From AC-56 sp963798705 (GTDB lineage: Bacteria > Actinomycetota > Thermoleophilia > Solirubrobacterales > 70-9), in contig CAWCTW010000003.1 of assembly GCA_963798705.1 (NCBI GenBank), positions 310,001-374,000 on the forward strand: a stretch of DNA of 64,000 bases, written 5' to 3'. Shown here piece by piece: positions 24,581 through 33,217 of the stretch; within the stretch, counting starts at the first letter, position 1, and the number at the start of each line of letters is the position of its first letter. The translations under genes were made by a program, and so were the position numbers. A model generated the notes under the pieces. That model searched no databases. It was not told the DNA's origin and saw only the letters and a list, made by a program, of their open reading frames with translations.

Positions 24581-26449
24581 ATGGAGGACAAGCCACAGAG
24601 CGTCAGCGAGCAGAGGAAGCAGCTGCCCGACCAGCCGGGCGTCTACATGTTCAAGGACGCCGAGGGCGGTGTGCTGTACGTGGGCAAGGCGACCTCGATT
24701 CGCAAGCGGGTCGCCTCCCACTTCTCCGGTCCCCACCGCGGCGGGCTGGACTTCATCGATCGCGTGGGATCGATCGACTTCCTCGTCACCGAGACCGAGG
24801 CGGAGGCGCTGCTCGCCGAGCAGCAGTTCATCAAGCGGCACCGGCCGAAGTTCAACATCCGGCTGCGCGACGACAAGTCGTATCCGTACATCGGGGTGAG
24901 CCTCGACGAGGAGTTCCCGCGCGTCTACTTCACTCGTGAGCGGCACCGGTCGGGCCGCGTCTACTTCGGGCCGTTCTCGAGCGCGCGGCGGGTGCGGGAG
25001 ACGCTCGACCTGCTCGGAAAGCTCTTTCAGTACCGGACCTGCGAGGGTCCGGAGCCGGGTCGGCGCTCCGGAGTTCCGTGCCTCGACTACTACATCAAGC
25101 GCTGCCAGGCACCCTGTGTCGGCTACATCGACCGCGAGGAGTACCGGCGGAACATCGAGGCGATCGTCGACTTCCTCTCGGGCCGCTATCGCGACGTCGA
25201 GCGGGACCTGGAGCGCAAGATGTCAGAGGCGTCCGACGCCGAGCAGTTCGAGCGTGCCGCGACCTACCGTGACCGCCTCGAGGCCGTGCGATCGCTGATG
25301 CAGCGCCGCAGCGTGGCGGGTGAGTCGCTGGAGACCGCCGACCTGATCGCGGTGGCCGTGGAGGGCACCGGCGCCAACGCCCAGGTCTTCCAGGTGCGCG
25401 ACGGCGTGCTCGCCGAGCGGCAGGGCTTCTATCTGGCCAACGAGGGCGAGCGCGCCGAGGCGGAGGTGACGGAGGAGTTCATCGCCCAGTACTACTCCGC
25501 GGCGCCGGCCGTGCCGCGCCTCGTCGTGGTGGGACCGGCGCTCGCGGAGCGGGCGGCTGTGCTGTCCGAGGCGCTGTCGGTCCGGCGCGGCGGCGCGGTG
25601 GAGGTCCGGGTCGCCGAGCGCGGCGACAAGCGCCGCCTCCGCGAGCTGGCGGAGCGGAATGCCCGGTTGGCGCTCGCGCAGGACAAGCTGCGGTCCGAGC
25701 GCCGTCGCCAGCAGCGGGTCGACGCCCTCGCGGCCCTGCAGGACGTGCTGGGCTTGGAGTCGCTTCCGGTGCGGATCGAGGGCTTCGACATCTCCAACCT
25801 CGGACCCGACCACACGGTCGCCTCGATGGTGGTATTCGAGGGCGGCGCACCCAAGAAGGCGGATTACCGGCGCTTCCGGGTTCGCGGCGACCGGCCGGCC
25901 GGCCCCGACGACTTCGCATCCGTCGAGGAGGTCCTCGGGCGCCGCGCCGCCCGCTTCGGAGAGGCGGCCGATCGCTCGCCCCACGACGCAGATCGCGACG
26001 AGGGATTCGCCGCGATGCCCGACCTGATCGTGATCGACGGCGGCAAGGGCCAGCTCTCGGCCGGAATGCGGGCCCTCGGCCCGCTCGCCGACCGTGGCGT
26101 CGCGGTCATCGGGCTCGCCAAGCGAATCGAGGAGGTATTCGTGCCGGGTCGCGCGGGTCCGGTCCCGATCGCCGAGGACTCCGAGGCGCTGCGGCTGCTA
26201 CAGCGCGTGCGCGACGAAGCGCATCGCTTCGCGATCGACTTCCACCGGCAGCGGCGCGACCAGTCCATGACCCGCTCGCTGCTCGACGGGCTGCCCGGCG
26301 TCGGGCCGGTCCGGAAGCGAGCGCTGCTCACACACTTCGGCTCACCCGAGCGGCTGGTCGGGGCCAGTCGGGAGGAGCTCGAGGCCGTCCCCGGGATTCC
26401 AGGGAAGCTGGCGCGCGAGATCCATCGGCAGCTGCACAAGATCGGATGA
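24581..26449 (+). CDS. uvrC: UvrABC excision nuclease subunit C
   Basis: This 622-aa UvrC makes both incisions in nucleotide excision repair. The N-terminal GIY-YIG nuclease domain (GVYMFKDAEGG then VLYVGKA, about residues 20-37) cuts 3' of the lesion. A four-Cys-like region surrounds residues 150-180, and the UVR motif that binds UvrB is about 220-245 (EQFERAATYRDRLEAV). The RNase H-like 5' nuclease contains GFDISNLG about 402. Tandem helix-hairpin-helix motifs (LPGVGPVRKRALL, EAVPGIPGKLA) end the protein. rapZ overlaps it by four bases. Confidence 0.97.
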   Translation: MEDKPQSVSEQRKQLPDQPGVYMFKDAEGGVLYVGKATSIRKRVASHFSGPHRGGLDFIDRVGSIDFLVTETEAEALLAEQQFIKRHRPKFNIRLRDDKSYPYIGVSLDEEFPRVYFTRERHRSGRVYFGPFSSARRVRETLDLLGKLFQYRTCEGPEPGRRSGVPCLDYYIKRCQAPCVGYIDREEYRRNIEAIVDFLSGRYRDVERDLERKMSEASDAEQFERAATYRDRLEAVRSLMQRRSVAGESLETADLIAVAVEGTGANAQVFQVRDGVLAERQGFYLANEGERAEAEVTEEFIAQYYSAAPAVPRLVVVGPALAERAAVLSEALSVRRGGAVEVRVAERGDKRRLRELAERNARLALAQDKLRSERRRQQRVDALAALQDVLGLESLPVRIEGFDISNLGPDHTVASMVVFEGGAPKKADYRRFRVRGDRPAGPDDFASVEEVLGRRAARFGEAADRSPHDADRDEGFAAMPDLIVIDGGKGQLSAGMRALGPLADRGVAVIGLAKRIEEVFVPGRAGPVPIAEDSEALRLLQRVRDEAHRFAIDFHRQRRDQSMTRSLLDGLPGVGPVRKRALLTHFGSPERLVGASREELEAVPGIPGKLAREIHRQLHKIG

Positions 26450-27363
26450 CGGCTGCGGTCAGCCAATCGCACGCCGGGGGCGGCGACGGCAGGCCCGCCG
26501 TCGACCTCGTGGTCATCACCGGATACTCGGGGGCCGGCAAGTCGGAGGCGATCGCGGCCTTCGAGGACGGCGGCTACTTCTGCATCGACAACCTTCCGCC
26601 CCGGATGATCAGCTCCCTCGGCGAGCTGTTCCGCCACGAGGGAAGCGGCGTGCGGCGCGCCGCCATCGTGTCCGACGTCCGCGGCGGCGACTACTTCGAG
26701 GAGCTGCTCGAGGTGCTCGGGCAGCTGCGGGAGGTCGGGCTCGAGCCCACCGTGGTGTTCCTGGAGGCCAACGAGGAGACGCTGCTCGACCGCTTCAAGG
26801 AGACGCGCCGCCGCCACCCCCTGGCGCCGAACGGCCGCGTGCTGGATGGGATCCGGGCCGAGCGCAACGTGCTGGGCCCGCTCCGCGAGCACGCGGACGT
26901 CGTCATGGACACGAGCGACCTCACCGGCGCGATGCTCCGCCGGCGCATCGTGACCGAGCTGCTCGGGCCGAAGGGCGCCTCGGGCAGGCTCGCGCTCACG
27001 GTCATCACCTTCGGCTTCAAGAACGGACCGCCGCGCGAGGCCGACCTGGTGCTCGACGTCCGCTTCCTGCCCAACCCGCACTACCGCGAGGACCTGCGGC
27101 CGCTGACCGGGCGCGACCCGCGCGTCGTCGAGTACGTGGAGGCCGGGGACATCGCGAGCGAGTTCTACGAGCGGCTCTTTCCGCTGCTGGACTTCGTGTT
27201 ACCCGCCTACGTCACCGAGGGAAAGACCCACCTGACGATCGCGATCGGGTGTACCGGAGGCAAGCACCGCTCGTTGGCCGTCGCGGACCGGATCGCCGAC
27301 CACCTCGCGGACGACGAGGACGTGTCGCTGCGGGTGGTGCATCGTGACGTGGAGCTCGAGTAG
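26446..27363 (+). CDS. rapZ: RapZ/YvcJ nucleotide-binding protein
   Basis: This 305-aa P-loop protein has Walker A GYSGAGKS at residues 26-33 and the diagnostic C-terminal IGCTGGKHRSLAVAD. In E. coli RapZ controls glucosamine-6-phosphate synthase through small RNAs; in Gram-positives YvcJ hydrolyses nucleotides and its exact role is unclear. The ATG overlaps the uvrC stop by four bases, the usual arrangement. In most actinobacteria yvcK and whiA follow; here the next gene is a convergent glycosidase 18 bases away. Confidence 0.95.
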   Translation: MTAAVSQSHAGGGDGRPAVDLVVITGYSGAGKSEAIAAFEDGGYFCIDNLPPRMISSLGELFRHEGSGVRRAAIVSDVRGGDYFEELLEVLGQLREVGLEPTVVFLEANEETLLDRFKETRRRHPLAPNGRVLDGIRAERNVLGPLREHADVVMDTSDLTGAMLRRRIVTELLGPKGASGRLALTVITFGFKNGPPREADLVLDVRFLPNPHYREDLRPLTGRDPRVVEYVEAGDIASEFYERLFPLLDFVLPAYVTEGKTHLTIAIGCTGGKHRSLAVADRIADHLADDEDVSLRVVHRDVELE

Positions 27364-27381
27364 CGGCGGGCACCGCCGCCG

Positions 27382-28980
27382 TCACTTCGCCGAGATCCGC
27401 TCGCAGCTCCGAAACCGATCACGGCCGCGCTCGCCGCGACACAGGTCGCGGCCCGGGCCCCCGTCGATGAGATCCCGGCCAGGGCCGCCCGTCAGGCGGT
27501 CACGACCCCGCCCGCCCTTCAGTCGGTCCTGCCCTCGCCCGCCATTCAACCGGTCGCGACCTGGGCCGCCATGGAGCCCGTCCCGTCCCCGCCCGCCCCG
27601 GACGCGGTCGCGTCCCGCGCCGCCGGTCAGGACGTCCCCCGCGCGCCTCCCGACCACCGTGTCGCGGCCCGCGAAGCCGCAGATGACGTCCTTCCGACGG
27701 GTGCCGACCAGGTGGTCGGCGGCGGGCGTGCCGGCGATCGCGCAGCGGCCGTGCCCGCCTCCTCCCGGAGGCTTCGGGGCCGGCATCCCCGGACAGACCA
27801 CGAGCGGGTCGGATGGCGGCGCCTCGGAGAGCTGCCCGCGCATGAGCCTCGTGGCCCTGGCATAGGCGTGCGCCGACGGATAGGGCCTGGCCGTCACCGG
27901 TCCGGCGATCCCGTACCAGTCCTCGGGATTGCTGTCGCTCTGCTGCGGGCTCGTCCAGGTCTGCGGCAGCATCCCCATCACGTTGCAGTTCGTCCGGGGA
28001 ATGTTCACCGTCGCCGCGGTGTAGGCGCGGGCGCGCTCCTTTTCCGAGACTGCCGACGAGGAGCCTCCGGTCGGCCAGCCAATCTCGTTGATCAGCATCG
28101 GCATCCGGTTGGGGATCCCGCCCTTGCGGAGCTGGTCGCGGAACCACGCGACGCGGTCGAGCTGCTTCCCGGCACCGGTGGGCGGATAGATGTGGACGGC
28201 GGCGCCGCTCGCCCTTTGGATCAGGCCCGGTTGGCGCGCCGTCGCCCGGCCGAGGAACTCCGAGATACCCAGGTAGTGGACGTTCTGCTTCGCGGGCGGG
28301 GCCACGCCCCCGGTCACGATCTGCGCCTGCGGGTCGACCGAGCGAATCGCCTTCGCCGCGATCATGAACATGTCGGCGTAGCGCTCCGGCTGGGGACTCG
28401 GGCACCAGCCACCGCGGAGGTTGGGCTCGTTCCAGATCTCATAGCGCAGGATCGGCTTGGGGGCGAGGGCCGGATTCGCCCGCCAGAAGCTCCCGCCGCG
28501 CCCGTATCGCGCCGCAATGGCCTTGGTCAGCAGGCCGTAGGGGGCGATGTCGAGGGGCGCCCAGCTGGACGACCGGTTGCAGTTGATGGCGCTGATGATC
28601 GACGCGTCCGCGTTCCACCGGGGGGTCTGGGTGATATTCGCCTGCGCCCGTATCCCGTGTCGGGCCAGCGCTCGGATCTCACCGTCGAACGACTCCCACC
28701 GGTACTGGTGGTCGCCGTTGACGGGCGGCAGCGGCTCGATGCGGGGCCAGGCGAAGCCGACCCGCATGTCGCGGATCCCCAGCCTGGCCAAACGCGTGAG
28801 GTGCTTCGCGCGCTCGGATGGCTTCAGCTCGCGCAGCTGCTGGAAATTGATCCCGTAGTAGTCGCCGTCCACCCAGCCCCTGGACGCATGGGCGGCCGGC
28901 ACGACGGCGAGCGCCAGGATCGCGACGATCAGGGGGACGATTCCTCGTCGCTTCGAGCTGGATCGCGTCGGGCCGATCAC
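27382..28980 (-). CDS. Secreted glycoside hydrolase with Arg-rich RTX-type repeats
   Basis: This protein of about 532 aa has a signal peptide (SSSKRRGIVPLIVAILALA, then VVPAAHAS), a TIM-barrel glycosidase domain of the GH5/GH39 (clan A) type, and a C-terminal run of nonapeptide repeats. The acid/base Glu is in YEIWNEPN and the nucleophile Glu in LINEIGWPTGG. The eight GGxGRDxLx repeats resemble RTX calcium-binding rolls, but position five is Arg or Gln rather than Asn. GTG 28980 is chosen because the candidate promoter at 29000-29029 would start transcription about base 28993; GTG 29016 is the longest start. The substrate is unknown. Confidence 0.87.
   Translation of the reverse strand: MIGPTRSSSKRRGIVPLIVAILALAVVPAAHASRGWVDGDYYGINFQQLRELKPSERAKHLTRLARLGIRDMRVGFAWPRIEPLPPVNGDHQYRWESFDGEIRALARHGIRAQANITQTPRWNADASIISAINCNRSSSWAPLDIAPYGLLTKAIAARYGRGGSFWRANPALAPKPILRYEIWNEPNLRGGWCPSPQPERYADMFMIAAKAIRSVDPQAQIVTGGVAPPAKQNVHYLGISEFLGRATARQPGLIQRASGAAVHIYPPTGAGKQLDRVAWFRDQLRKGGIPNRMPMLINEIGWPTGGSSSAVSEKERARAYTAATVNIPRTNCNVMGMLPQTWTSPQQSDSNPEDWYGIAGPVTARPYPSAHAYARATRLMRGQLSEAPPSDPLVVCPGMPAPKPPGGGGHGRCAIAGTPAADHLVGTRRKDVICGFAGRDTVVGRRAGDVLTGGAGRDRVRGGRGRDGLHGGPGRDRLNGGRGQDRLKGGRGRDRLTGGPGRDLIDGGPGRDLCRGERGRDRFRSCERISAK
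27409..27624 (-). repeat. Eight tandem 27-bp repeats coding for nonapeptides
   Basis: Seventy-two residues at the glycosidase C-terminus follow GG-[APR]-G-[RQ]-D-x-[LV]-x eight times, the last copies slightly degenerate (GERGRDRFR). The DNA has a matching 27-bp period. Confidence 0.9.
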
Positions 28981-28999
28981 CGGTGCCACGGCCGCGCGG

Positions 29000-29036
29000 A
29001 CGGTAGAGGCCGGCACCGAGGTTTGTCAACTGACAA
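29000..29036 (-). promoter_or_regulatory. Promoter and overlapping 14-bp palindrome in a divergent intergenic region
   Basis: On the minus strand TTGACA (29029-29024), an 18-base spacer and TACCGT (29005-29000) form a promoter for the glycosidase. TTGTCAACTGACAA (29023-29036), a perfect 6-bp dyad around AC, overlaps that -35 and could be an operator shared with the divergent ABC genes. A TAGAAT -10-like hexamer near 29072 may serve the ABC side. Confidence 0.45.
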
Positions 29037-29144
29037 GCGGCTCGCGGGAGGGCCGAGTGGTGGCCCGTCCATAGAATCTGAGGCAATGAAACGTACTTGC
29101 TGCTGCCGGCGCCCCACGGCGCGTGCGGCACCCGCCTGGAACGC

Positions 29145-30071
29145 GTGGCCGACCCCGTGATCAGCGTGCGTGGCCTGCGCAGGTCCTACGGGGATCTCGA
29201 GGCCGTGCGAGGCATCGACCTCGAGGTCTCGGGCCGGGAGATCTTCGCCTTCCTCGGGCCGAATGGCGCCGGCAAGACGACGACCGTGGAGATCCTCGAG
29301 GGGTACAGGGGGCGGTCCGCCGGTGACGTGAGCGTGCTGGGCGTGGATCCGGCGACGGCGGACCACGAGTGGCGGCAGCGGATCGGCATCGTGCTCCAGG
29401 AGAGCCGCATGCACCCGGAGCTGACGGTCAGGGAGTCCGTGGAGCTGTTCGCGGGCTACTACCACGCCCCCCGGGGCGTGGACGAGACGGTCTCGCTGGT
29501 GGGGCTGTCGGAGAAGGCGGACCAGCGGGTCGGCCGGCTGTCGGGCGGGCAGCAACGGCGTCTGGATGTTGCGCTCGCCCTGGTCGGCGATCCGGAGCTG
29601 CTGTTCCTCGACGAGCCCACGACCGGGTTCGACCCGTCGGCTCGCCGCCGGGCATGGGAGGTCATCGCGAGCCTGCGGGATCTCGGCAAGACGATCTTCC
29701 TGACCACCCACTACATGGAGGAGGCCCAGGAGCTCGCCGACCGCGTCGCGATCATCGCCGGCGGCAGGATCGTGGCCGAGGGCTCGCCCGGCGAGCTGAC
29801 GGCACGCGACGGGCGGGTCACGCTGATCAGGTTTCGCCTCCCGGCAGGTGTCGCCGAGGGTGATTTGCCCGGCTCGCTTGCCGCCGGTGCCAACGGCGTC
29901 TCGGCGCCGGCGGGCGAGGTCCAGGTTCGAGCCGATGACCCGGTGCGCGCCCTGAACGAGCTCACCGGATGGGCGCTCGAGCGAGGAGTGCCACTCGCCG
30001 GGCTCGAGGTCAGGCAGCCGAACCTGGAGGACGTCTACCTCGAACTGACCGCCGAGGATGCCCGCCGATGA
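29145..30071 (+). CDS. ABC transporter ATP-binding protein
   Basis: This ATPase of about 308 aa has Walker A LGPNGAGKTT about residue 37, signature LSGGQQRRLD, Walker B LLFLDEPTTGFD, and switch His in LTTHYMEEAQ. The C-terminal roughly 80 residues form the extra domain common in ABC-2 drug and lipid exporters. GTG 29145 gives VADPVISVRGL, the natural N-terminus; ATG 29097 is in frame but adds Cys/Arg-rich residues lacking similarity. Its stop overlaps the permease ATG by four bases. The substrate is unknown. Confidence 0.93.
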   Translation: MADPVISVRGLRRSYGDLEAVRGIDLEVSGREIFAFLGPNGAGKTTTVEILEGYRGRSAGDVSVLGVDPATADHEWRQRIGIVLQESRMHPELTVRESVELFAGYYHAPRGVDETVSLVGLSEKADQRVGRLSGGQQRRLDVALALVGDPELLFLDEPTTGFDPSARRRAWEVIASLRDLGKTIFLTTHYMEEAQELADRVAIIAGGRIVAEGSPGELTARDGRVTLIRFRLPAGVAEGDLPGSLAAGANGVSAPAGEVQVRADDPVRALNELTGWALERGVPLAGLEVRQPNLEDVYLELTAEDARR

Positions 30072-30838
30072 CCGGCGCCGCACTGGCCCTGCATCAGTTC
30101 CGGTTCGATCAGAAGACCTTCTGGCGCAATCCTGCGGCGGTCTTCTTCACCGTTGCGTTCCCGGTGATGTTCCTGGTCATCTTCGACCTGGTCTTCAGCG
30201 GCAACGTCAAGGGCCTCGGCGTGGACGTCAGCACCTACTACGTTCCGGCGATCATCACGCTGGCGGTGATCTCCGCGACCTTCCAGAACCTGGCGATGTC
30301 GGTGACCATCGACCGGGAGTTCGGGATCCTCAAGCGCGGCCGCGGGACGCCGCTGCCCGACTGGGTCTTCTTCGCGGGCAGGATCGGCAACTCCCTGGTC
30401 GTCTCGGTCGTGATGCTCGTACTGCTCGTCGCGATCGGCCGGCTCGCCTATGGGGTCGGCATCCCGTGGGATCACACGCCGGCGATCCTCGTCACCCTCG
30501 CTGTGGGCGCGGCCAGCTTCTGCTGCCTGGGCCTCGCGCTCACCGGCTTCATCCCCTCGCAGAGCGCGGCGGCGCCGATCACGAACCTCGCGATCTTCCC
30601 GCTGTACTTCCTCTCCGGGGTCTTCATCCCCGAGAGCGAGATTCCGAGCGGCGTGCTGCACGTGGCCGACGTCTTCCCGGTCCGTCACTTCTTCGAGGCG
30701 TTCTTCACAGCGTGGGAGCCCGGGACAACGGGTGCCGGGTTCGAGTGGCTCGACCTCGCGATCGTGGCGGCCTGGGGCGTCGCCGGATTCCTGATCGGGC
30801 TGCGGGCGTTCCGGTGGACGCCGCGGGCTGGGCAGTGA
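30068..30838 (+). CDS. ABC-2 type transporter permease
   Basis: This 256-aa membrane protein has six hydrophobic segments and the ABC-2 signature region NLAIFPLYFLSGVFIPESEI before the final helices. The N-terminal FDQKTFWRNPAAVFFTVAFP is typical of the family. ATG 30068 overlaps the ATPase stop (ATGA), so the two proteins should be made in equal amounts and form one exporter. It ends 79 bases before gap. Confidence 0.92.
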   Translation: MTGAALALHQFRFDQKTFWRNPAAVFFTVAFPVMFLVIFDLVFSGNVKGLGVDVSTYYVPAIITLAVISATFQNLAMSVTIDREFGILKRGRGTPLPDWVFFAGRIGNSLVVSVVMLVLLVAIGRLAYGVGIPWDHTPAILVTLAVGAASFCCLGLALTGFIPSQSAAAPITNLAIFPLYFLSGVFIPESEIPSGVLHVADVFPVRHFFEAFFTAWEPGTTGAGFEWLDLAIVAAWGVAGFLIGLRAFRWTPRAGQ

Positions 30839-30917
30839 TCGGCCGCAAGCTCGGTAAGGTCCGTGAGGCTCCGGTGAGCACGAGCAGAGACGCAAGCTAA
30901 GGAGGAAGCACGTTCAG

Positions 30918-31955
30918 ATGGCAGCAGTGATGAGAGTCGGGATCAACGGGTTCGGCCGGATCGGCCGAAATATCTTTCGTGCGGCCCACGAGGCCGAGGT
31001 CGAGCTGGAGTTCGTCGCGCTCAATGACATCGCCGATGCGGAAACACTTGCGCACCTGCTCAAGTACGACTCGATGTACGGTCGCTTCCCCGGCCGGGTG
31101 GAGGTCCGCGAGGACGCGATCGCCGTGGACGGCTCGGAGGTGAAGGTGCTCGCCGAGCGCGACCCGGGCAGCCTGCCATGGGAGGAGCTGGGAGTCGATG
31201 TGGTGATCGAGTCGACGGGCCTCTTCACGAAGCGCGAGGGCGCCGCCAAGCATCTCGAGGCCGGCGCCAAGAAGGTGATCATCTCCGCGCCCGCGACCGA
31301 TCCGGACGTCACCGTCGCGCTGGGCGTGAACTTCGACGACGCCTACGACCCGGAGCGCCACGACATCATCTCCAACGCCTCATGCACGACGAACTGCCTG
31401 GCGCCCGTGGCCAAGGTGCTCAACGACGCGGTGGGCATCGAGCGCGGGCTGATGACCACTATCCACGCGTACACGGCGGATCAGCGCCTCCAGGACATGC
31501 CGCACAAGGACCTGCGCCGCGCTCGCGCCGCGGCCCTCAACCTCATCCCGACGACCACCGGCGCGGCACGTGCGGTCGGGCTTGTCCTCCCCGAGCTCGA
31601 GGGTCGGCTGAACGGGCTGGCGGTGCGTGCTCCTGTCGCCACCGGCTCCGTAGTCGATCTGGTGTGCGACGTGGCTCGCGAGACGTCGGCCGATGAGATC
31701 AACGCGGCCGTCAAGGAGGCCGCGGATGGCCCGCTCGCCGGGATCCTCTCCTACAACGAGGATCCGATCGTCTCGACGGACATCGTCCAGGACTCCCACT
31801 CGTCGATCTTCGACGCGGAGCAGACCCTGGTGACCGACGGCAGCCTGGTCAAGGTGTTCGCCTGGTACGACAACGAGTGGGGCTACTCGAACCGGTGCGT
31901 CGAGCTGGCGGCCAAGGTGCTCGAGCCGGCGCTGGCGGCCGCGGATGGCGGCTGA
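30918..31955 (+). CDS. gap: Glyceraldehyde-3-phosphate dehydrogenase, type I
   Basis: This 345-aa GAPDH catalyses oxidation and phosphorylation of glyceraldehyde-3-phosphate with NAD. It starts MAAVMRVGINGFGRIGRN (Rossmann glycine motif), has catalytic Cys in SNASCTTNCLAP about residue 156, and ends with WYDNEWGYSNR. Asn-Asp in ALNDIAD favours NAD over NADP. ATG 30918 follows AAGGAGG; ATG 30930 is also possible. It is the first gene of the glycolytic run gap-pgk-tpiA-gpmI. Confidence 0.97.
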   Translation: MAAVMRVGINGFGRIGRNIFRAAHEAEVELEFVALNDIADAETLAHLLKYDSMYGRFPGRVEVREDAIAVDGSEVKVLAERDPGSLPWEELGVDVVIESTGLFTKREGAAKHLEAGAKKVIISAPATDPDVTVALGVNFDDAYDPERHDIISNASCTTNCLAPVAKVLNDAVGIERGLMTTIHAYTADQRLQDMPHKDLRRARAAALNLIPTTTGAARAVGLVLPELEGRLNGLAVRAPVATGSVVDLVCDVARETSADEINAAVKEAADGPLAGILSYNEDPIVSTDIVQDSHSSIFDAEQTLVTDGSLVKVFAWYDNEWGYSNRCVELAAKVLEPALAAADGG

Positions 31956-31991
31956 GCCGAACCCCGCCCTCGCCGACGCCCCACCGGTCGG

Positions 31992-33197
31992 TTGAGCTTC
32001 GCGAAGGCAAGCGTCCGCGACGCTCCGGTCGACGGGCGGCGGGCGCTGGTCCGCGTCGACTTCAACGTCCCGCTCGCGAACGGGGAGGTCGCGGATGACA
32101 TGCGGATCCGTGCCGCGCTGCCGACGCTGAAGCTGCTCCGCGACCGTGGCGCGAGCCTCGTCCTCGCGTCGCACCTCGGGCGGCCGAGGGCCCACGACCC
32201 GAAGCTCTCCATGGCTCCCGTCGCAGCGCGCCTCAGCGAGCTCCTCGGCGTCGAGGTGCAGATGGCTCCCGGCGTCGTCGGACCGGAGGTGGAGGCCATG
32301 GCCACCGAACTGGCGCCCGGCGACGTGCTGATGCTGGAGAACAGCCGCTTCGAGCCCGGCGAGAAGGCCGACGACCCGGAGCTCGCCGCCCGGCTCGCGC
32401 GGCTCGCCGACGTGTACGTGAACGACGCCTTCGGCTCGGCTCACCGCGCGCACGCCACCACGGAGGGAGTCGCACATCTCCTCCCGGCGTATGCGGGCCT
32501 GCTGCTGGAGCGCGAGGTGGTGGAGCTCGAGGCCGTGCGGGACAACCCCGCGCAGCCGTCGCGCATCGTGCTGGGCGGGGCGAAGGTGAAGGACAAGATC
32601 GGTGTGATCAGGCGCTTTCTCGAGGTCGCCGACCACATCATGATCGGCGGGGCGATGGCGTTCAGCTTCTTCAAGCGACAGGGGATCGGCGTGGGTGACT
32701 CGCTGGTGGACGACGAGTCGGTGCAGGCCGCCGGCGAGATCCTTGATCACGCCGCCGAGTCGCGGTGCGAGCTGATGCTTCCGGTCGATCTTGTCCTCGG
32801 CCGCGAGCTCTCGGCCGAGACCGAGAGGCGCGAGCTCGACGGCACCGAGGTCCCCGACGGCTGGATGGGGCTCGACATCGGCGGGCGCACGGCCGCGGCG
32901 TTCGCCGGGGCGATCGCGAGCGCGGGAACCGTGTTCTGGAACGGGCCGATGGGCGCCTTCGAGCTCGGCCCGTTCGCCGCCGGCACCCGCGCCGTCGCGG
33001 AGGCGATCGCCGCGGCCCCCGGCACCACCGTCGCGGGCGGGGGGGACTCGGTAGCCGCGCTGCGCGAGTTCGGGCTCGCCGACCGGCTCGACTGGGTATC
33101 GACCGGCGGCGGCGCGTCGCTCGAGCTGCTGGAGGGCCGCGAGCTTCCGGGCGTCATCGCCCTGCTCGACTCCGACCCCGTGGCCAGCAGACAGTAA
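31992..33197 (+). CDS. pgk: Phosphoglycerate kinase
   Basis: This 401-aa Pgk transfers phosphate from 1,3-bisphosphoglycerate to ADP. The signature RVDFNVPLANGEV is near the N-terminus. ASHLGRP, then VLGGAKVKDKIGV, and the nucleotide-site FWNGPMGAFE and GGGDSVAAL motifs follow in order. The start is TTG 31992, 36 bases after gap; no ATG or GTG fits the conserved N-terminus. Confidence 0.97.
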   Translation: MSFAKASVRDAPVDGRRALVRVDFNVPLANGEVADDMRIRAALPTLKLLRDRGASLVLASHLGRPRAHDPKLSMAPVAARLSELLGVEVQMAPGVVGPEVEAMATELAPGDVLMLENSRFEPGEKADDPELAARLARLADVYVNDAFGSAHRAHATTEGVAHLLPAYAGLLLEREVVELEAVRDNPAQPSRIVLGGAKVKDKIGVIRRFLEVADHIMIGGAMAFSFFKRQGIGVGDSLVDDESVQAAGEILDHAAESRCELMLPVDLVLGRELSAETERRELDGTEVPDGWMGLDIGGRTAAAFAGAIASAGTVFWNGPMGAFELGPFAAGTRAVAEAIAAAPGTTVAGGGDSVAALREFGLADRLDWVSTGGGASLELLEGRELPGVIALLDSDPVASRQ

Positions 33198-33217
33198 GCG
33201 GGCGGGCAGAAGCCTCG

